From positions 1 through 24,631 of the forward strand of contig JBOFGX010000397.1 in assembly GCA_051649345.1 (NCBI GenBank): a stretch of 24,631 nt of DNA, in the 5' to 3' direction. The position numbers and the translations under genes were made by a program. Position 1 is the first letter of the stretch. Each line of letters starts with the position of its first letter. Source of the stretch: Leadbetterella sp051649345 (GTDB lineage: Bacteria; Bacteroidota; Bacteroidia; Cytophagales; Spirosomataceae). The notes beneath the pieces were generated by a model. That model did not search any database and was not told the origin of the DNA. It worked only from the letters and a program-made list of their open reading frames with translations. Of this stretch, positions 17,701-24,631 are shown in pieces.

Positions 17701-17964
17701 GATAGATTTATCGAGGATGGTTCATTCGCTAGAATTTCTAATCTATCATTTGGATATGTTTTACCCGCAAAATTGTTTAATAAAATGTTTGTTAAGAAGT
17801 TAAGAATTTATGGTTCAGGTCAAAATTTATTTACCTTCACCAATTATACTGGTTTCGATCCAGAGCTAGGTTCTTACAATCAAAACGCTTTGTTATCTAA
17901 TGTAGACGGAGGTAATTATCCGACGCCAAGATCTCTAACGTTAGGTTTAAATGTTGAATTTTAA
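14725..17964 (+). CDS. SusC/RagA-family TonB-dependent outer-membrane transporter
   Basis: A 1079-residue outer-membrane beta-barrel that imports ligands handed over by its SusD partner, powered by TonB. The signal peptide ends near ANAQ (residues 22-25). A CarboxypepD_reg-like domain (about 62-136) has the usual GRV..G.GIPGVSI and GKYSIDL pattern. A TonB-box-like EELVVIGYG lies at 143-151. The plug domain (about 157-296) contains QALQGRASGV, RVRGI and the DILKDASATAIYGSRASNG signature. The rest is barrel, ending in an aromatic-terminated strand (LGLNVEF). No STN domain is present, so direct signalling to an anti-sigma factor is unlikely. The SusD gene starts 12 nt downstream. Substrate cannot be deduced. 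Confidence 0.95.
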   Translation: MNKKRLLKSIGLGVLLPLSYLANAQEVTVANHTKSSPKLSFGNESFKEDRMAGSSKKFSIESINGRVTTTGGEGIPGVSISLKGTTKGSTTNVDGKYSIDLNADQLKGGVLVFSMIGYVTLEEKIGNRSSINVQLAEDSKNLEELVVIGYGSAQKKDVTGSISSIQMGDIKNQVITSLDQALQGRASGVTVNNNSGTPGGGVSVRVRGITSVSSTNEPLYVIDGIPVDGGNELAGGSSSLSFSNLGGGGGQTKQNALSGLNPNDIVSMDILKDASATAIYGSRASNGVVIITTKRGKANEAKISYDTYVGFQTVTRRLDVMNLQEYAAYQNQIRKELNIIPVEELADPSILGPGTNWQDEVFQNAKVQNHQLSFSGGKDNLNFYISGNYFDQEGTVVGSGFNRASLRFNLDSKLKNWFKFGVSTNVSKTHQDITLTDTNDGVLGTAVLQSPSVPVRYPNGNYGAIDDPSGFVTINPVAQALIRTMTRDQYKLNGNTFADISLWKGLSVRLEGGGDFSFTENLGFNPTYKYGRQENPVSTLLKRNENNVYFNTKQLLNYNAVFKNKHKVSAMVGHEAQGNTYKSFDGSAKELSSNEVTSFNIANPSTVILYEANSPWRMESYLARANYGYGDHANLTATFRNDGSSRFGPDNRKGNFVSFATNWNLTSHKFMKNINQISSLKLRAGYGQVGNQNIADYAYGSLLGTVRSSYGTAYKLNRLANPNLGWESSNQTNLGLDLGLFKNKISLTVDVYKKISEDFLLLGNYPNYLGIGKEWFDVGSPYVNQGEMQNTGLDLSLNTVNVDKSNGINWTTALVFSTYKNRLNALDDPKSVIDNNISQIDFSGETVTRTAVGQPIGQFYGYKVAGIFQTAEEVKNAAFQNSRTAPGDIQFQDLNGDKKIDNDDRAYLGSPHPDFTFGLTNSFKYKNFDLSLFVSGSIGAEIYNYTRSRTEGMIDVYPNQLKTVVNRWTPENTTGGMPRFSGTDPNQNRRVSDRFIEDGSFARISNLSFGYVLPAKLFNKMFVKKLRIYGSGQNLFTFTNYTGFDPELGSYNQNALLSNVDGGNYPTPRSLTLGLNVEF

Positions 17965-17976
17965 AGATAAAAAAAA

Positions 17977-19506
17977 ATGAAAAATAAAATTATAAAGTAT
18001 TCATCTATTATATGTTTCTCCTTGATAGGTTTCTCTTGCGAGAAGGATTTTCTAGACAAAACCCCGCAATCAAACTTAACCCTTGATAATTTTTATCAAA
18101 ATAAGGAGCAGATTATGGGAGCGACAGCATCTTTGTATGGTCGTCCTTGGTTCAATTTTCATCACGTTAATACGCAATTAATTGAGGCAATGGCTGGAAA
18201 TGCAACTCATTGGAATACTGCCAGTGTAGTTAATTTTCAAACGTTTAATGTACAGGCAAATAGTTCGGATCTTAATTTAATGTGGGGTGGTTTGTACAGA
18301 GTAATTGGTTATTCAAATACAATTATTCATAGTTTGGCTAAGAATGCAGGTCCTAACGTTTCTAAAACAGATGTAAATGAAGGAATGGCTGAAGCTCACT
18401 TTATGCGAGCAGTCGCTTATTTCTATTTAGTTAAATTGTGGGGAGCTGTTCCTATTGTGGAAAATACCGAGGATCTCGTTGTCACGGATACTAATATACC
18501 GAGGAATGAAATTAGTTCAGTGTATGAATTTATTCTAAGGGATTTGAAATTTGCAGAGGCTAATGGAAGACCCAATCGTGATGCGACGGGCAGAGTAAGC
18601 AAATGGTCTGCTAAAGCTCTTATGTCAAAAGTGTATTTGCAAATGAAGGATTACCCAAATGCAAAATTAAAAGCAGAAGAAGTAATCGCATCAGGCGAAT
18701 ATTCCTTAAATACCGAATATTTGACAAACTTCCAGCAGCTTAGAAACAACAGTCCAGAGTCAATTTTTGCCTTGCAATGGAATGCTTTGGGTCAATGGAC
18801 AGATCAGAATACAACACAAGCTTGGATTGCTCCAAATGATGTCACTGAGCTTGGTGATGGTTGGACATTTGTATCTCCAACTTTGGACTTGAATTCAAAG
18901 TTCGAAAATGGAGACCGAAGAAGGAAATATGTGGTAATGAATGATGGAGATACCTATCCTGAACTTGTAAATAAAGCATTTCCAGCTGGTTATAGATACA
19001 ATTCAGCAGGAAAATCATCGGCAACTAATTTACACTTTAGGAAAGGTGTTGTTGGTGCTAGCCCAAGTAATGGTGGTAAAGATGGTTTTGTAGCCTCAAT
19101 GTTTACAGGTTTAAATACAAACGTTATCAGATACGCGGATGTTCTACTTATTCATGCAGAAGCTACTTTAGGGGCTAACCCTTCTACAAGTGACTCTAGG
19201 GCATTGGCTAGTTTTAATGCTGTTAGAAGGAGAGCTGGATTGTCAGAAAAAACATCTTTAACAAGCGATGAGATTTTCCAAGAGAGAAGAGTTGAGCTAG
19301 CTGGAGAATATGATTTTTGGTATGATTTACAACGTATGGATAGGTCAAAAGCCATTAACTATATCACTGCACAAGAAAGAGGAACTGTAACCACCTCTAG
19401 AAAAGCACTTGCTGCAGACATAGATTGGTATTTGCCAATCCCTGTGGGTGAATCAGATAGAGCACCAAGACTTAAAGATACACCTGTTCCGTATGTTTTT
19501 AAATAA
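17977..19506 (+). CDS. SusD/RagB-family surface lipoprotein
   Basis: A 509-residue lipoprotein that caps the SusC-like transporter and binds its ligand. The signal peptide ends in the lipobox G-F-S-C, Cys21. The N-terminal EKDFLDKTPQSNLTLDNFY region (22-40) and the AEAHFMRAVAYFYLVKLWGAVP-type TPR helix (near 139-160) are characteristic, as are the C-terminal ERRVELAGEYDFWYDLQRM (about 436-454) and the terminal YLPIPVGE segment (about 487-494). It lies 12 nt after susC and 62 nt before the TIG lipoprotein, with no terminator between them, so one transcript is likely. Confidence 0.95.
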   Translation: MKNKIIKYSSIICFSLIGFSCEKDFLDKTPQSNLTLDNFYQNKEQIMGATASLYGRPWFNFHHVNTQLIEAMAGNATHWNTASVVNFQTFNVQANSSDLNLMWGGLYRVIGYSNTIIHSLAKNAGPNVSKTDVNEGMAEAHFMRAVAYFYLVKLWGAVPIVENTEDLVVTDTNIPRNEISSVYEFILRDLKFAEANGRPNRDATGRVSKWSAKALMSKVYLQMKDYPNAKLKAEEVIASGEYSLNTEYLTNFQQLRNNSPESIFALQWNALGQWTDQNTTQAWIAPNDVTELGDGWTFVSPTLDLNSKFENGDRRRKYVVMNDGDTYPELVNKAFPAGYRYNSAGKSSATNLHFRKGVVGASPSNGGKDGFVASMFTGLNTNVIRYADVLLIHAEATLGANPSTSDSRALASFNAVRRRAGLSEKTSLTSDEIFQERRVELAGEYDFWYDLQRMDRSKAINYITAQERGTVTTSRKALAADIDWYLPIPVGESDRAPRLKDTPVPYVFK

Positions 19507-19568
19507 TTAATCTTCAATTGTTAGTTTAGAATATTTGATTTTTAACTAACTTTTAAAAAGTAGTAAAT

Positions 19569-20735
19569 ATGAAAAAAAATAGTTTTTTTACAATATGTGG
19601 TCTAGCAATTAGCTCCTTGTTTTTATTGGGTAGTTGCAATAATGAAGATTCGGCAGTTACACCTACAGGATTGACAATAAGTCCTGCACAAGTGTCTGCA
19701 GGTGATCTTGTAACAATTAAAGGAGCCAATCTTGCAGGCCTAGAAAGAGTGATTTTTGGAGGTGCAGAGGCATTAATTAATCCTGTTTATAATACGGATG
19801 GTGCTTTGCTTGTTCGAGTTCCAACGGGAACAAAATTTGGTAATACGGATGTTGTATTAATGAATAAAGGTGGGGAGTCAACTATGGCTACAATTAAACT
19901 TAAGATTTTACAGCCTAAACCAGTTATTACAGGCTTCTCTCCAGAAAAGAATGTCCCTGGTACTTTAGTGACTATTGAAGGTTCAAATTTTACAGGCCCA
20001 AATTTTCCTAAATCTATAGAGGTAAGAGTTGGTGATGTAATTGCTGAAATAGTCTCATTGGAGCCTACAAAAATTGTAATAAAAATGCCAAGTAAGGCAG
20101 GTAAAATTACCGTTAATACTGGTATTGGTGCACTTGAAGGGGGAGGCGGAATTATAGAAAGTAAGAATGCTCTCGATCTTCAAGAAAAATTATATTATGT
20201 AATTACAAATTTTGACGGTGCTGAAGATGGTGGTTGGTATATCTATGGTGATATGGATGGTACTAATGCTACAGGTGGCGGTGCAGGTATGCTCGTAAAA
20301 GATAAAGATCCAGCTCCTAAAAGTGGAAAGTTTGGTGTTATCGCTAATGTTAACGCTAGGAAAGTTGTTAGCTATGCTGGTTCAGGACACAATAAAGACA
20401 TACCAACAGCTGGTTTGATTTCAGCAGGTATGACGTCTCAAAATTCAGCTATTCGACTTGATGTACATAATAACGGGAGAAAAGGAACTGTTATATATGT
20501 TAGAATTAATGATAAAACGCGTGGTGGTGGTTGGCAAAAAGAAGTTAAACTAGACAAAGATGGATGGAATGAAATTACTATCCCGCTTACTGAGTTAGTT
20601 AATTATAGATCAGATGTTAAGGGGACTATAGAAGTTAAAGATATTAAAATAATTGATTTGGGATTCCCTGGAACTGGTTATACGTCTACTCCATATGAGT
20701 GTAACTTTGACAACATTCGTTTTGTAGGAATTTAA
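19569..20735 (+). CDS. TIG/IPT-domain surface glycan-binding-type lipoprotein
   Basis: A 388-residue lipoprotein with lipobox L-G-S-C (Cys23). Two tandem immunoglobulin-like TIG/IPT domains follow (about 34-113 and 117-186), each with the family pattern of a GxxVTIxGxN strand (47-54 and 131-140). The C-terminal part (about 205-388) starts NFDGAEDGGWYIYGDMDG and reads as a beta-sandwich carbohydrate-binding-like module with many aromatic residues. The position immediately after susC and susD matches the SusE/SusF or surface glycan-binding protein slot of polysaccharide utilisation loci, so it probably holds glycan at the cell surface. No catalytic residues are seen. A strong terminator closes the operon after it. 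Confidence 0.85.
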   Translation: MKKNSFFTICGLAISSLFLLGSCNNEDSAVTPTGLTISPAQVSAGDLVTIKGANLAGLERVIFGGAEALINPVYNTDGALLVRVPTGTKFGNTDVVLMNKGGESTMATIKLKILQPKPVITGFSPEKNVPGTLVTIEGSNFTGPNFPKSIEVRVGDVIAEIVSLEPTKIVIKMPSKAGKITVNTGIGALEGGGGIIESKNALDLQEKLYYVITNFDGAEDGGWYIYGDMDGTNATGGGAGMLVKDKDPAPKSGKFGVIANVNARKVVSYAGSGHNKDIPTAGLISAGMTSQNSAIRLDVHNNGRKGTVIYVRINDKTRGGGWQKEVKLDKDGWNEITIPLTELVNYRSDVKGTIEVKDIKIIDLGFPGTGYTSTPYECNFDNIRFVGI

Positions 20736-20757
20736 TTTCTTTCATTAATTTTGCTTT

Positions 20758-20790
20758 AGCCTTTGCACTGGATGTGCAAAGGCTTTTTTT
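20758..20790 (+). terminator. Strong intrinsic terminator of the susCD-TIG operon
   Basis: A perfect 11-bp stem (20758-20768 with 20774-20784), a 5-nt loop and a run of seven T (20784-20790) lie 23 nt after the last stop codon of the operon. Confidence 0.9.
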
Positions 20791-20878
20791 ATTTCTAAAC
20801 ATATCAATCTCAATTTCAGACAGTTTATGTTTTTAAATAGCTTTTTCGTTTTTTTGTAAAAGTAAAATATCCTATATT

Positions 20879-21576
20879 ATGAAACCATTATTTGTATTAT
20901 TATTATTATTACTTTCAACCAATCTCTTTGCTCAAAAATTTCAAGAAGGGTTTGACCGTTTTTCAAAAAAGAAACCAGTATATATTACTTTGAATGATGG
21001 ATCTAAACTTGAAGGTACAATGGTTCACTTAGATAGAAAAAGAGGTAATATTGAAAAGAAATTGAAATAAAGACCAAAGAAGACCAGAAACTTATTTACA
21101 AAGCAGATCAAATAAAATCACTTTCCATAGCAGCAACTGCATATGATCAGTTTAATAAAAAATTGGAATCTACAACTAATCTATCGAAAGGCAATGGGGA
21201 TTTAAATTCAGATAGAGTTCCCGATGGATATGCTTTGTTTGAATATACAGAGGTAATTGTACATGAAAAACCTATGTTTGTACTTTTGCAAGTAGTGAAT
21301 GAAAGCTTTGACGACAAAATCAAAGTTTACTTCAATCCTTGGGCGATGTCAGGACCGAGGATTAATTTAATAGGTCCAATTGGTGTGGGTGGTGGAGATT
21401 TAAGTTTTTTTGTAAAAAAAGGTAATCTACCTGCATACAAAGTTTTCTACAGTAATTTTGAAGAAAATTTTGATCGAATCTTTGGAGATTGTCAATCTTT
21501 ATTGGGTCAATTCAACAATAAAAAAGTATGGGGTAAGTTTGAAGAAATGGTTTTTGCTCACTCTGAGTGTAAGTGA
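20879..21576 (+). pseudogene. Secreted Bacteroidetes protein interrupted by a one-base frameshift
   Basis: The start at 20879 gives a signal peptide (MKPLFVLLLLLLSTNLFAQ) and a small domain with the pattern TLNDGSKLEGTMVHLDRKRGNIE. The 0-frame stops at 21068-21070. The -1 frame, entered at the A run 21054-21057, continues without a stop (IKTKEDQKLIYKADQIKSL and onward) to the TGA at 21574-21576. Joining the frames gives about 232 residues, the layout I know from a conserved Bacteroidetes family of unknown function, in which a DRKKGxIEE-type motif leads into a KxDxIKxM-type segment. One extra A in that run would restore the gene. So this is either a recent inactivating deletion or a base-calling error; no standard slippery heptamer in the right phase supports programmed recoding. 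Function unknown. Confidence 0.7.
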
Positions 21577-21719
21577 CATTAGTAGTGTTCATAAATTATG
21601 TTCTCTTTTTAGGCTTTAGGTATTTACTTTTTTGATTTTGGATTTAATTGTAGGGTTAATATGCTCTTTTGCTAAAAAACTAATCAAGGTTTTGCTCATA
21701 TTTTTTGCCTAAGTTTTTT

Positions 21720-21727
21720 TACCTTTG
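21720..21727 (+). promoter_or_regulatory. -7 promoter element immediately before dnaX
   Basis: TACCTTTG matches TAnnTTTG and ends only four bases before the dnaX ATG at 21732. A TTTG at 21691-21694 could be the -33 element, with a rather long 25-nt spacing. If it is used, the message would start at or within a few bases of the ATG, giving a leaderless or nearly leaderless dnaX transcript. Confidence 0.45.
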
Positions 21728-21731
21728 CCAT

Positions 21732-22886
21732 ATGGATAATTTTGTCGTTTCGGCCCGTAAGTATAGACCCATTACCTTTGATTCTGTGGTTGGTCAGGCA
21801 CATATTACGACTACGCTGCGAAACGCTATTCGTAGTAACCATTTGGCTCAAGCATTCTTGTTTACGGGGCCTAGAGGTGTAGGTAAAACTACCTGTGCAC
21901 GTATTTTGGCTAAGACTATAAACTGTCAAAATTTGTCAGAATCCATAGAGCCGTGTAATTCTTGTAAATCCTGTAATAATTTTGATCAGAACGCATCTTT
22001 TAACATTCATGAGCTAGATGCAGCATCCAATAACTCGGTAGATGATATACGCAACCTTATCGATCAAGTGCGATTTCCACCTCAAGATGGTAAGTATAAA
22101 GTATATATCATAGATGAGGTACATATGCTCTCTCAAGCAGCTTTCAATGCGTTTTTAAAGACCTTAGAAGAGCCACCATCGTACGCCATATTTATTTTGG
22201 CAACTACCGAAAAACATAAAATCTTGCCTACGATTTTGAGTAGATGCCAGATTTTTGATTTTAATAGAATACAGATCAAAGACATGGCGATGCATTTAGA
22301 AAGTATCGCTAGCAAGGAAAATATAGGGTTTGATAAAGAAGCTCTTGAGTTGATTGCCCTTAAAGCCGATGGAGGTTTGCGGGATGCACTTTCTATGTTT
22401 GACCTCAATGTTACATTCTCAACTGAGCGATTTCTGAAGTATGCTGAAGTATTGGATAATCTTCATATTCTAGACTACGATTACTTTCTAAGAATTACAG
22501 ATTACCTGTATCAAGGTCAATTAGCCGAGGTGCTGCTTATTCTCAATGAGGTAATTAAAAAAGGATTCGATACGCATCAGTTTGTTGTAGGGCTCAATGA
22601 GCATTTTCGTAATCTTTTAGTTTGTAAAACCCCTCAGACTATAGAATTGCTAGAAGTTTCTGATAGTATAAAAGCCAAATATTTGGAACAAAGTAAGAGT
22701 CTTTCCGATAGCTTCCTTATTTCTGCTTTGAGTGTTGGATCTCAAACTGACGTAAGCTATAATTCCGCTAAAAATCAGCGTCTTCATGTAGAAATTGGTC
22801 TTTTAAAAATTTCACAAATCCGAGCGGTATTGGACTTAGCGGGTCTTCCAGAGCAGGAAGGCCAAAAAAAAAAGTTAGTGGTATAG
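21732..22886 (+). CDS. dnaX: DNA polymerase III gamma subunit (0-frame product of dnaX)
   Basis: Clamp-loader ATPase that loads the sliding clamp on DNA. The ATG at 21732 fits the family N-terminus (ARKYRP at 8-13); an upstream in-frame start at 21705 would add nine residues overlapping the -7 box. Visible motifs are Walker A GPRGVGKTT (46-54), zinc cysteines C65, C75, C78 and C81, Walker B YIIDEVHML (125-133), ATTEKHK (157-163) and the SRC motif (170-172). The oligomerisation domain III ends at about residue 370. The 0-frame then reads QKKKLVV and stops (384 residues), so it carries domains I-III and lacks the C-terminal domains of tau. That is the size class of a gamma subunit. The remainder of the gene is open in the -1 frame. 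Confidence 0.93.
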   Translation: MDNFVVSARKYRPITFDSVVGQAHITTTLRNAIRSNHLAQAFLFTGPRGVGKTTCARILAKTINCQNLSESIEPCNSCKSCNNFDQNASFNIHELDAASNNSVDDIRNLIDQVRFPPQDGKYKVYIIDEVHMLSQAAFNAFLKTLEEPPSYAIFILATTEKHKILPTILSRCQIFDFNRIQIKDMAMHLESIASKENIGFDKEALELIALKADGGLRDALSMFDLNVTFSTERFLKYAEVLDNLHILDYDYFLRITDYLYQGQLAEVLLILNEVIKKGFDTHQFVVGLNEHFRNLLVCKTPQTIELLEVSDSIKAKYLEQSKSLSDSFLISALSVGSQTDVSYNSAKNQRLHVEIGLLKISQIRAVLDLAGLPEQEGQKKKLVV

Positions 22887-22918
22887 AAATTGAGAATAAA
22901 GGGAACTCTCAAGGTTCT
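22855..22918 (+). promoter_or_regulatory. Candidate -1 frameshift (or slippage) site in dnaX
   Basis: A run of ten A (22864-22873) is followed by G22874. In the 0-frame this contains the heptamer A AAA AAG (22868-22874), the E. coli dnaX slippery sequence. Upstream is a Shine-Dalgarno-like AGGAAGG (22855-22861), six bases before the heptamer. Downstream, a possible stem-loop has 6-bp arms 22890-22895 and 22907-22912, with an outer 4-bp extension 22885-22888 and 22915-22918. It starts 10-15 nt after the slip site, longer than the spacing in E. coli. The 0-frame stop is at 22884-22886. An A10 run could also act by transcriptional slippage, as known for Thermus dnaX. Confidence 0.6.
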
Positions 22919-23473
22919 AAATCGGAGTCAGAAATAAGTAGTTCTACTTTAATTGTATCCACTGCGTCCAAAGTCGAAAATCTGGAAAATCCTTCTACAA
23001 TTAAGGCAAAATCCACAAAAGTACTAAAGTCAATTGTTTCTCTAGAAGAAGAGGATTCAAATCCAAACGTACAGAAAGTAAGCCTAGGAGGCATTGAAGT
23101 AAAAGAAGTATTTTCAAAAAAGTCTTTTACAAAAGAGCAAATAGAAAGTTATTTTCAAATGTTTGCAGCTACTTTGGAGGGCGATTCAGATAAATTGGCT
23201 GTGACTTCAGATTTTGAATTGGAGGGGTCTAAAATATGCTTTTTGCTTAGTAGTGTTACAATAGAAGAAAGGTTTGGTCAACTAAAAACAGAGCTACATG
23301 CATTTTTGAATGAAAATACAGGAAGTACAGACTGGGAGTTTTCTACTAAAATAGTAACTCTTCAGACGAAGAAGAAACTATACAAAACCCAAGATAAATA
23401 CGAGGCAATGCTAGAAATAAATCCAAGTCTTGATAGTCTGAGAAAAAAATTAAATTTAGACTTAGATTTTTAG
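22874..23473 (+). CDS. dnaX: DnaX tau-specific C-terminal region (-1 frame)
   Basis: From the slip site the -1 frame is open for about 200 codons to the TAG at 23471-23473. It begins with a Ser/Lys/Glu-rich linker (to about 23090), then has a folded domain (from SFTKEQIESYF near 23120) ending in YEAMLEINPSLDSLRKKLNLD, a tail I recognise from Bacteroidetes DnaX proteins. Together with the 0-frame part this makes a tau of about 580 residues. In tau the C-terminal domains bind the polymerase alpha subunit and the replicative helicase. An ATG inside this frame at 23159 exists, but a free-standing gene starting there would split the domain, so it is read as part of dnaX. Confidence 0.8.
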   Translation, partial: VSGIEIENKGNSQGSKSESEISSSTLIVSTASKVENLENPSTIKAKSTKVLKSIVSLEEEDSNPNVQKVSLGGIEVKEVFSKKSFTKEQIESYFQMFAATLEGDSDKLAVTSDFELEGSKICFLLSSVTIEERFGQLKTELHAFLNENTGSTDWEFSTKIVTLQTKKKLYKTQDKYEAMLEINPSLDSLRKKLNLDLDF

Positions 23474-23542
23474 AAGAGTACAAAGACATACGTTAATAGC
23501 GTTTAGCCTTTGTAAAGACCCTATTTGTAAACTGAGATAATG

Positions 23543-23580
23543 AAAAAAGAGCTAATAATTTTTACTTTATTAGCTCTTTT
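23543..23580. terminator. Bidirectional intrinsic terminator
   Basis: A perfect 14-bp stem (23545-23558 with 23567-23580) has an 8-nt loop. The plus strand ends in T and the minus strand ends in six T (complement of A 23543-23548). It stands between the convergent dnaX and T9SS-protein genes and can serve both. Confidence 0.85.
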
Positions 23581-23599
23581 AATACATCCCAATCTAGTT

Positions 23600-24631
23600 C
23601 TATTTTAAAATTATCTTGAATGTTTCAATAGTACCTCTTGTAGTCTTAGTTTTGATTAGATACGTTCCAGAAGACTGATTTTTGAGATTGACAGGAATGT
23701 AATTAATTCCTTGGTTTACACGACTAGTTTGCGATTTGTTTAAAACACCTAGCATGTTATACGCCTCTATAGAAATCACATCGTCTTGCAATGAATTGTA
23801 AACCAAAGTAGTTTCTTTCGATTCAGTAGGATTTGGCATGAAATAATTCCGTGAAGATATGGATTCTGTGTTTTCTTCAAAACTTAATCTTGCAGACCCC
23901 TGGGTTCTTGTTCCGATAAACTCTATTTCTCCAACTTGAGCATTTGTTTGTGATGTTCCTACCAGAGTTACTACTACTAATCTATACCCTTTGTATCCAG
24001 TAGTGTTTGTTACTGTATTACTTTTACGTTGATTTCTTGCTGTGAAATTTGTGTTATTCACGGTATGTAATAGCTGTAACGTGTTATCATCTTTAATTCC
24101 ATAAAGTTCTATTTTTCTAGGATCTTTATTGGCATTATCAGCATTTGACATGATAGTAAATGATGTAACATTGTATTTGTCACCTGTTTTATAACGATAC
24201 TCTACCCAAGTTGGCAAAGCTCCATTGGTGCCAGTACTATTAATGGTATTGTTCCAACTATTGGTATATACATTGTCAAATACCAAACCTGCAACATTAG
24301 GTGAAGTTTCTCCTCTTGCAGCAATAGTTCCATCCCTAGGATCCGTAGTATCAAAACTATCTGGGAAACGTTTCAATGCAGAGTTAGGAATGGCTCTTTT
24401 GGTAAGACTAGGGCCTTGATAGCTTACAGATAAAGTATTGTCGGTAAGTGCATCAAAATAATCAACTGTAATTGCGTGAGTACCTGCTTTTAATCCTATT
24501 TTTCCAGAACGTTCTTGTGCTGTATGAACGCCATCATTTGATACAACTAAAGTATTTCCTATGTACAATTTTGAACCATCATTTGAGTTAGTATAAAACT
24601 GATAAACACCGTCAGTAGAAACTGTAATGAA
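23600..24631 (-). CDS. Secreted PA14 and discoidin-like protein with T9SS C-terminal sorting domain, 3' part
   Basis: The frame is open through the right edge, so the 5' part is missing; a TTG at 24566-24568 is not the real start because homology continues upstream (TDGVYQFYTNSNDGSKLYIG). Order of domains: the end of a PA14 domain (NDGVHTAQERSG, KAGTHAITVDYF), a linker, a galactose-binding/discoidin-like beta-sandwich (about 24330-23920, containing the IELYG strand and the GYKGYRLVV strand), and a C-terminal type A sorting domain (about 23850-23603) with the FMPNP start, NMLG and GTYLIKTKT pattern, and a terminal basic lysine. Such proteins are exported by the type IX system and anchored or released at the surface. 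PA14 and discoidin-like domains usually bind carbohydrate. Any catalytic domain would lie beyond the window. Confidence 0.85.
   Translation of the reverse strand, partial: FITVSTDGVYQFYTNSNDGSKLYIGNTLVVSNDGVHTAQERSGKIGLKAGTHAITVDYFDALTDNTLSVSYQGPSLTKRAIPNSALKRFPDSFDTTDPRDGTIAARGETSPNVAGLVFDNVYTNSWNNTINSTGTNGALPTWVEYRYKTGDKYNVTSFTIMSNADNANKDPRKIELYGIKDDNTLQLLHTVNNTNFTARNQRKSNTVTNTTGYKGYRLVVVTLVGTSQTNAQVGEIEFIGTRTQGSARLSFEENTESISSRNYFMPNPTESKETTLVYNSLQDDVISIEAYNMLGVLNKSQTSRVNQGINYIPVNLKNQSSGTYLIKTKTTRGTIETFKIILK

Noticed and set aside
21050..21070. Programmed frameshift in the secreted protein at 20879-21576
   Set aside because: The A4 run does not form an X XXY YYZ heptamer in the 0-frame, and the short first product would have no complete domain; an indel or base-calling error is simpler.
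23159..23473. Separate small gene starting at an internal ATG after dnaX
   Set aside because: The same frame is open back to the dnaX slip site and encodes the tau C-terminus, so it is part of dnaX rather than an independent gene.
24566..24568. TTG as the true start of the PA14/T9SS protein
   Set aside because: PA14-domain sequence continues in frame upstream to the window edge, so the gene is simply truncated by the window.

Overview
The window reads as chromosome of a member of the Bacteroidetes, most likely a Cytophagales-type organism. The grounds are AT-rich DNA, a SusC/SusD outer-membrane pair, a type III glutamine synthetase, a C-terminal type IX secretion sorting domain, lipoprotein signals, and several promoters of the Bacteroidetes form (TAnnTTTG at -7 with a TTTG or TTG about 20-25 nt upstream). 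The assignment rests on recognised families, not on a search.

Layout. 1-239 (-) is the N-terminus of an RHS/YD-repeat-type secreted protein, cut by the window edge. 240-1114 is a long gene-free stretch. Much of it (about 471-600 and 721-1115) is built from degenerate 7-bp units, in blocks of AGT-, ATC- and AGC-type heptads, with a higher-order tandem repeat. The heptads run up to the stop codon of the next gene. 1115-4369 (-) and 4684-8148 (+) are divergent paralogous giant FG-GAP/VCBS lipoproteins with an ASPIC/UnbV-like domain; a promoter can be proposed for each in their 314-bp spacer. 8178-10016 (-) is an LtaS-type membrane sulfatase-fold transferase, converging on the second VCBS gene across a hairpin terminator.

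10135-14239 (+) is a tightly packed four-gene run: glutamine synthetase III, an acidic protein of unknown function, the rRNA methyltransferase RsmE and a secreted DUF4159 protein. After a 485-bp spacer with a promoter and two matching inverted repeats comes a glycan-uptake unit (14725-20735, +): SusC-like porin, SusD-like lipoprotein and a TIG-domain surface lipoprotein, closed by a strong terminator. No glycoside hydrolase or dedicated regulator is present, so the substrate is unknown.

20879-21576 (+) is a secreted Bacteroidetes protein broken by a one-base frameshift in an A run. 21732-23473 (+) is dnaX. Its 0-frame ends shortly after domain III, at an A10-G run containing the E. coli-type slippery heptamer A AAA AAG. 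The -1 frame continues open into the tau C-terminal domain, so this looks like a gamma/tau recoding site, although a homopolymer base-calling error must be excluded. A bidirectional hairpin terminator separates dnaX from the 3' part of a secreted PA14 plus discoidin-like protein with a type IX sorting tail (23600-24631, -).

The items most worth a second look are the heptad-built spacer, the dnaX frameshift with its flanking stimulatory-looking elements, and the paired inverted repeats upstream of susC.
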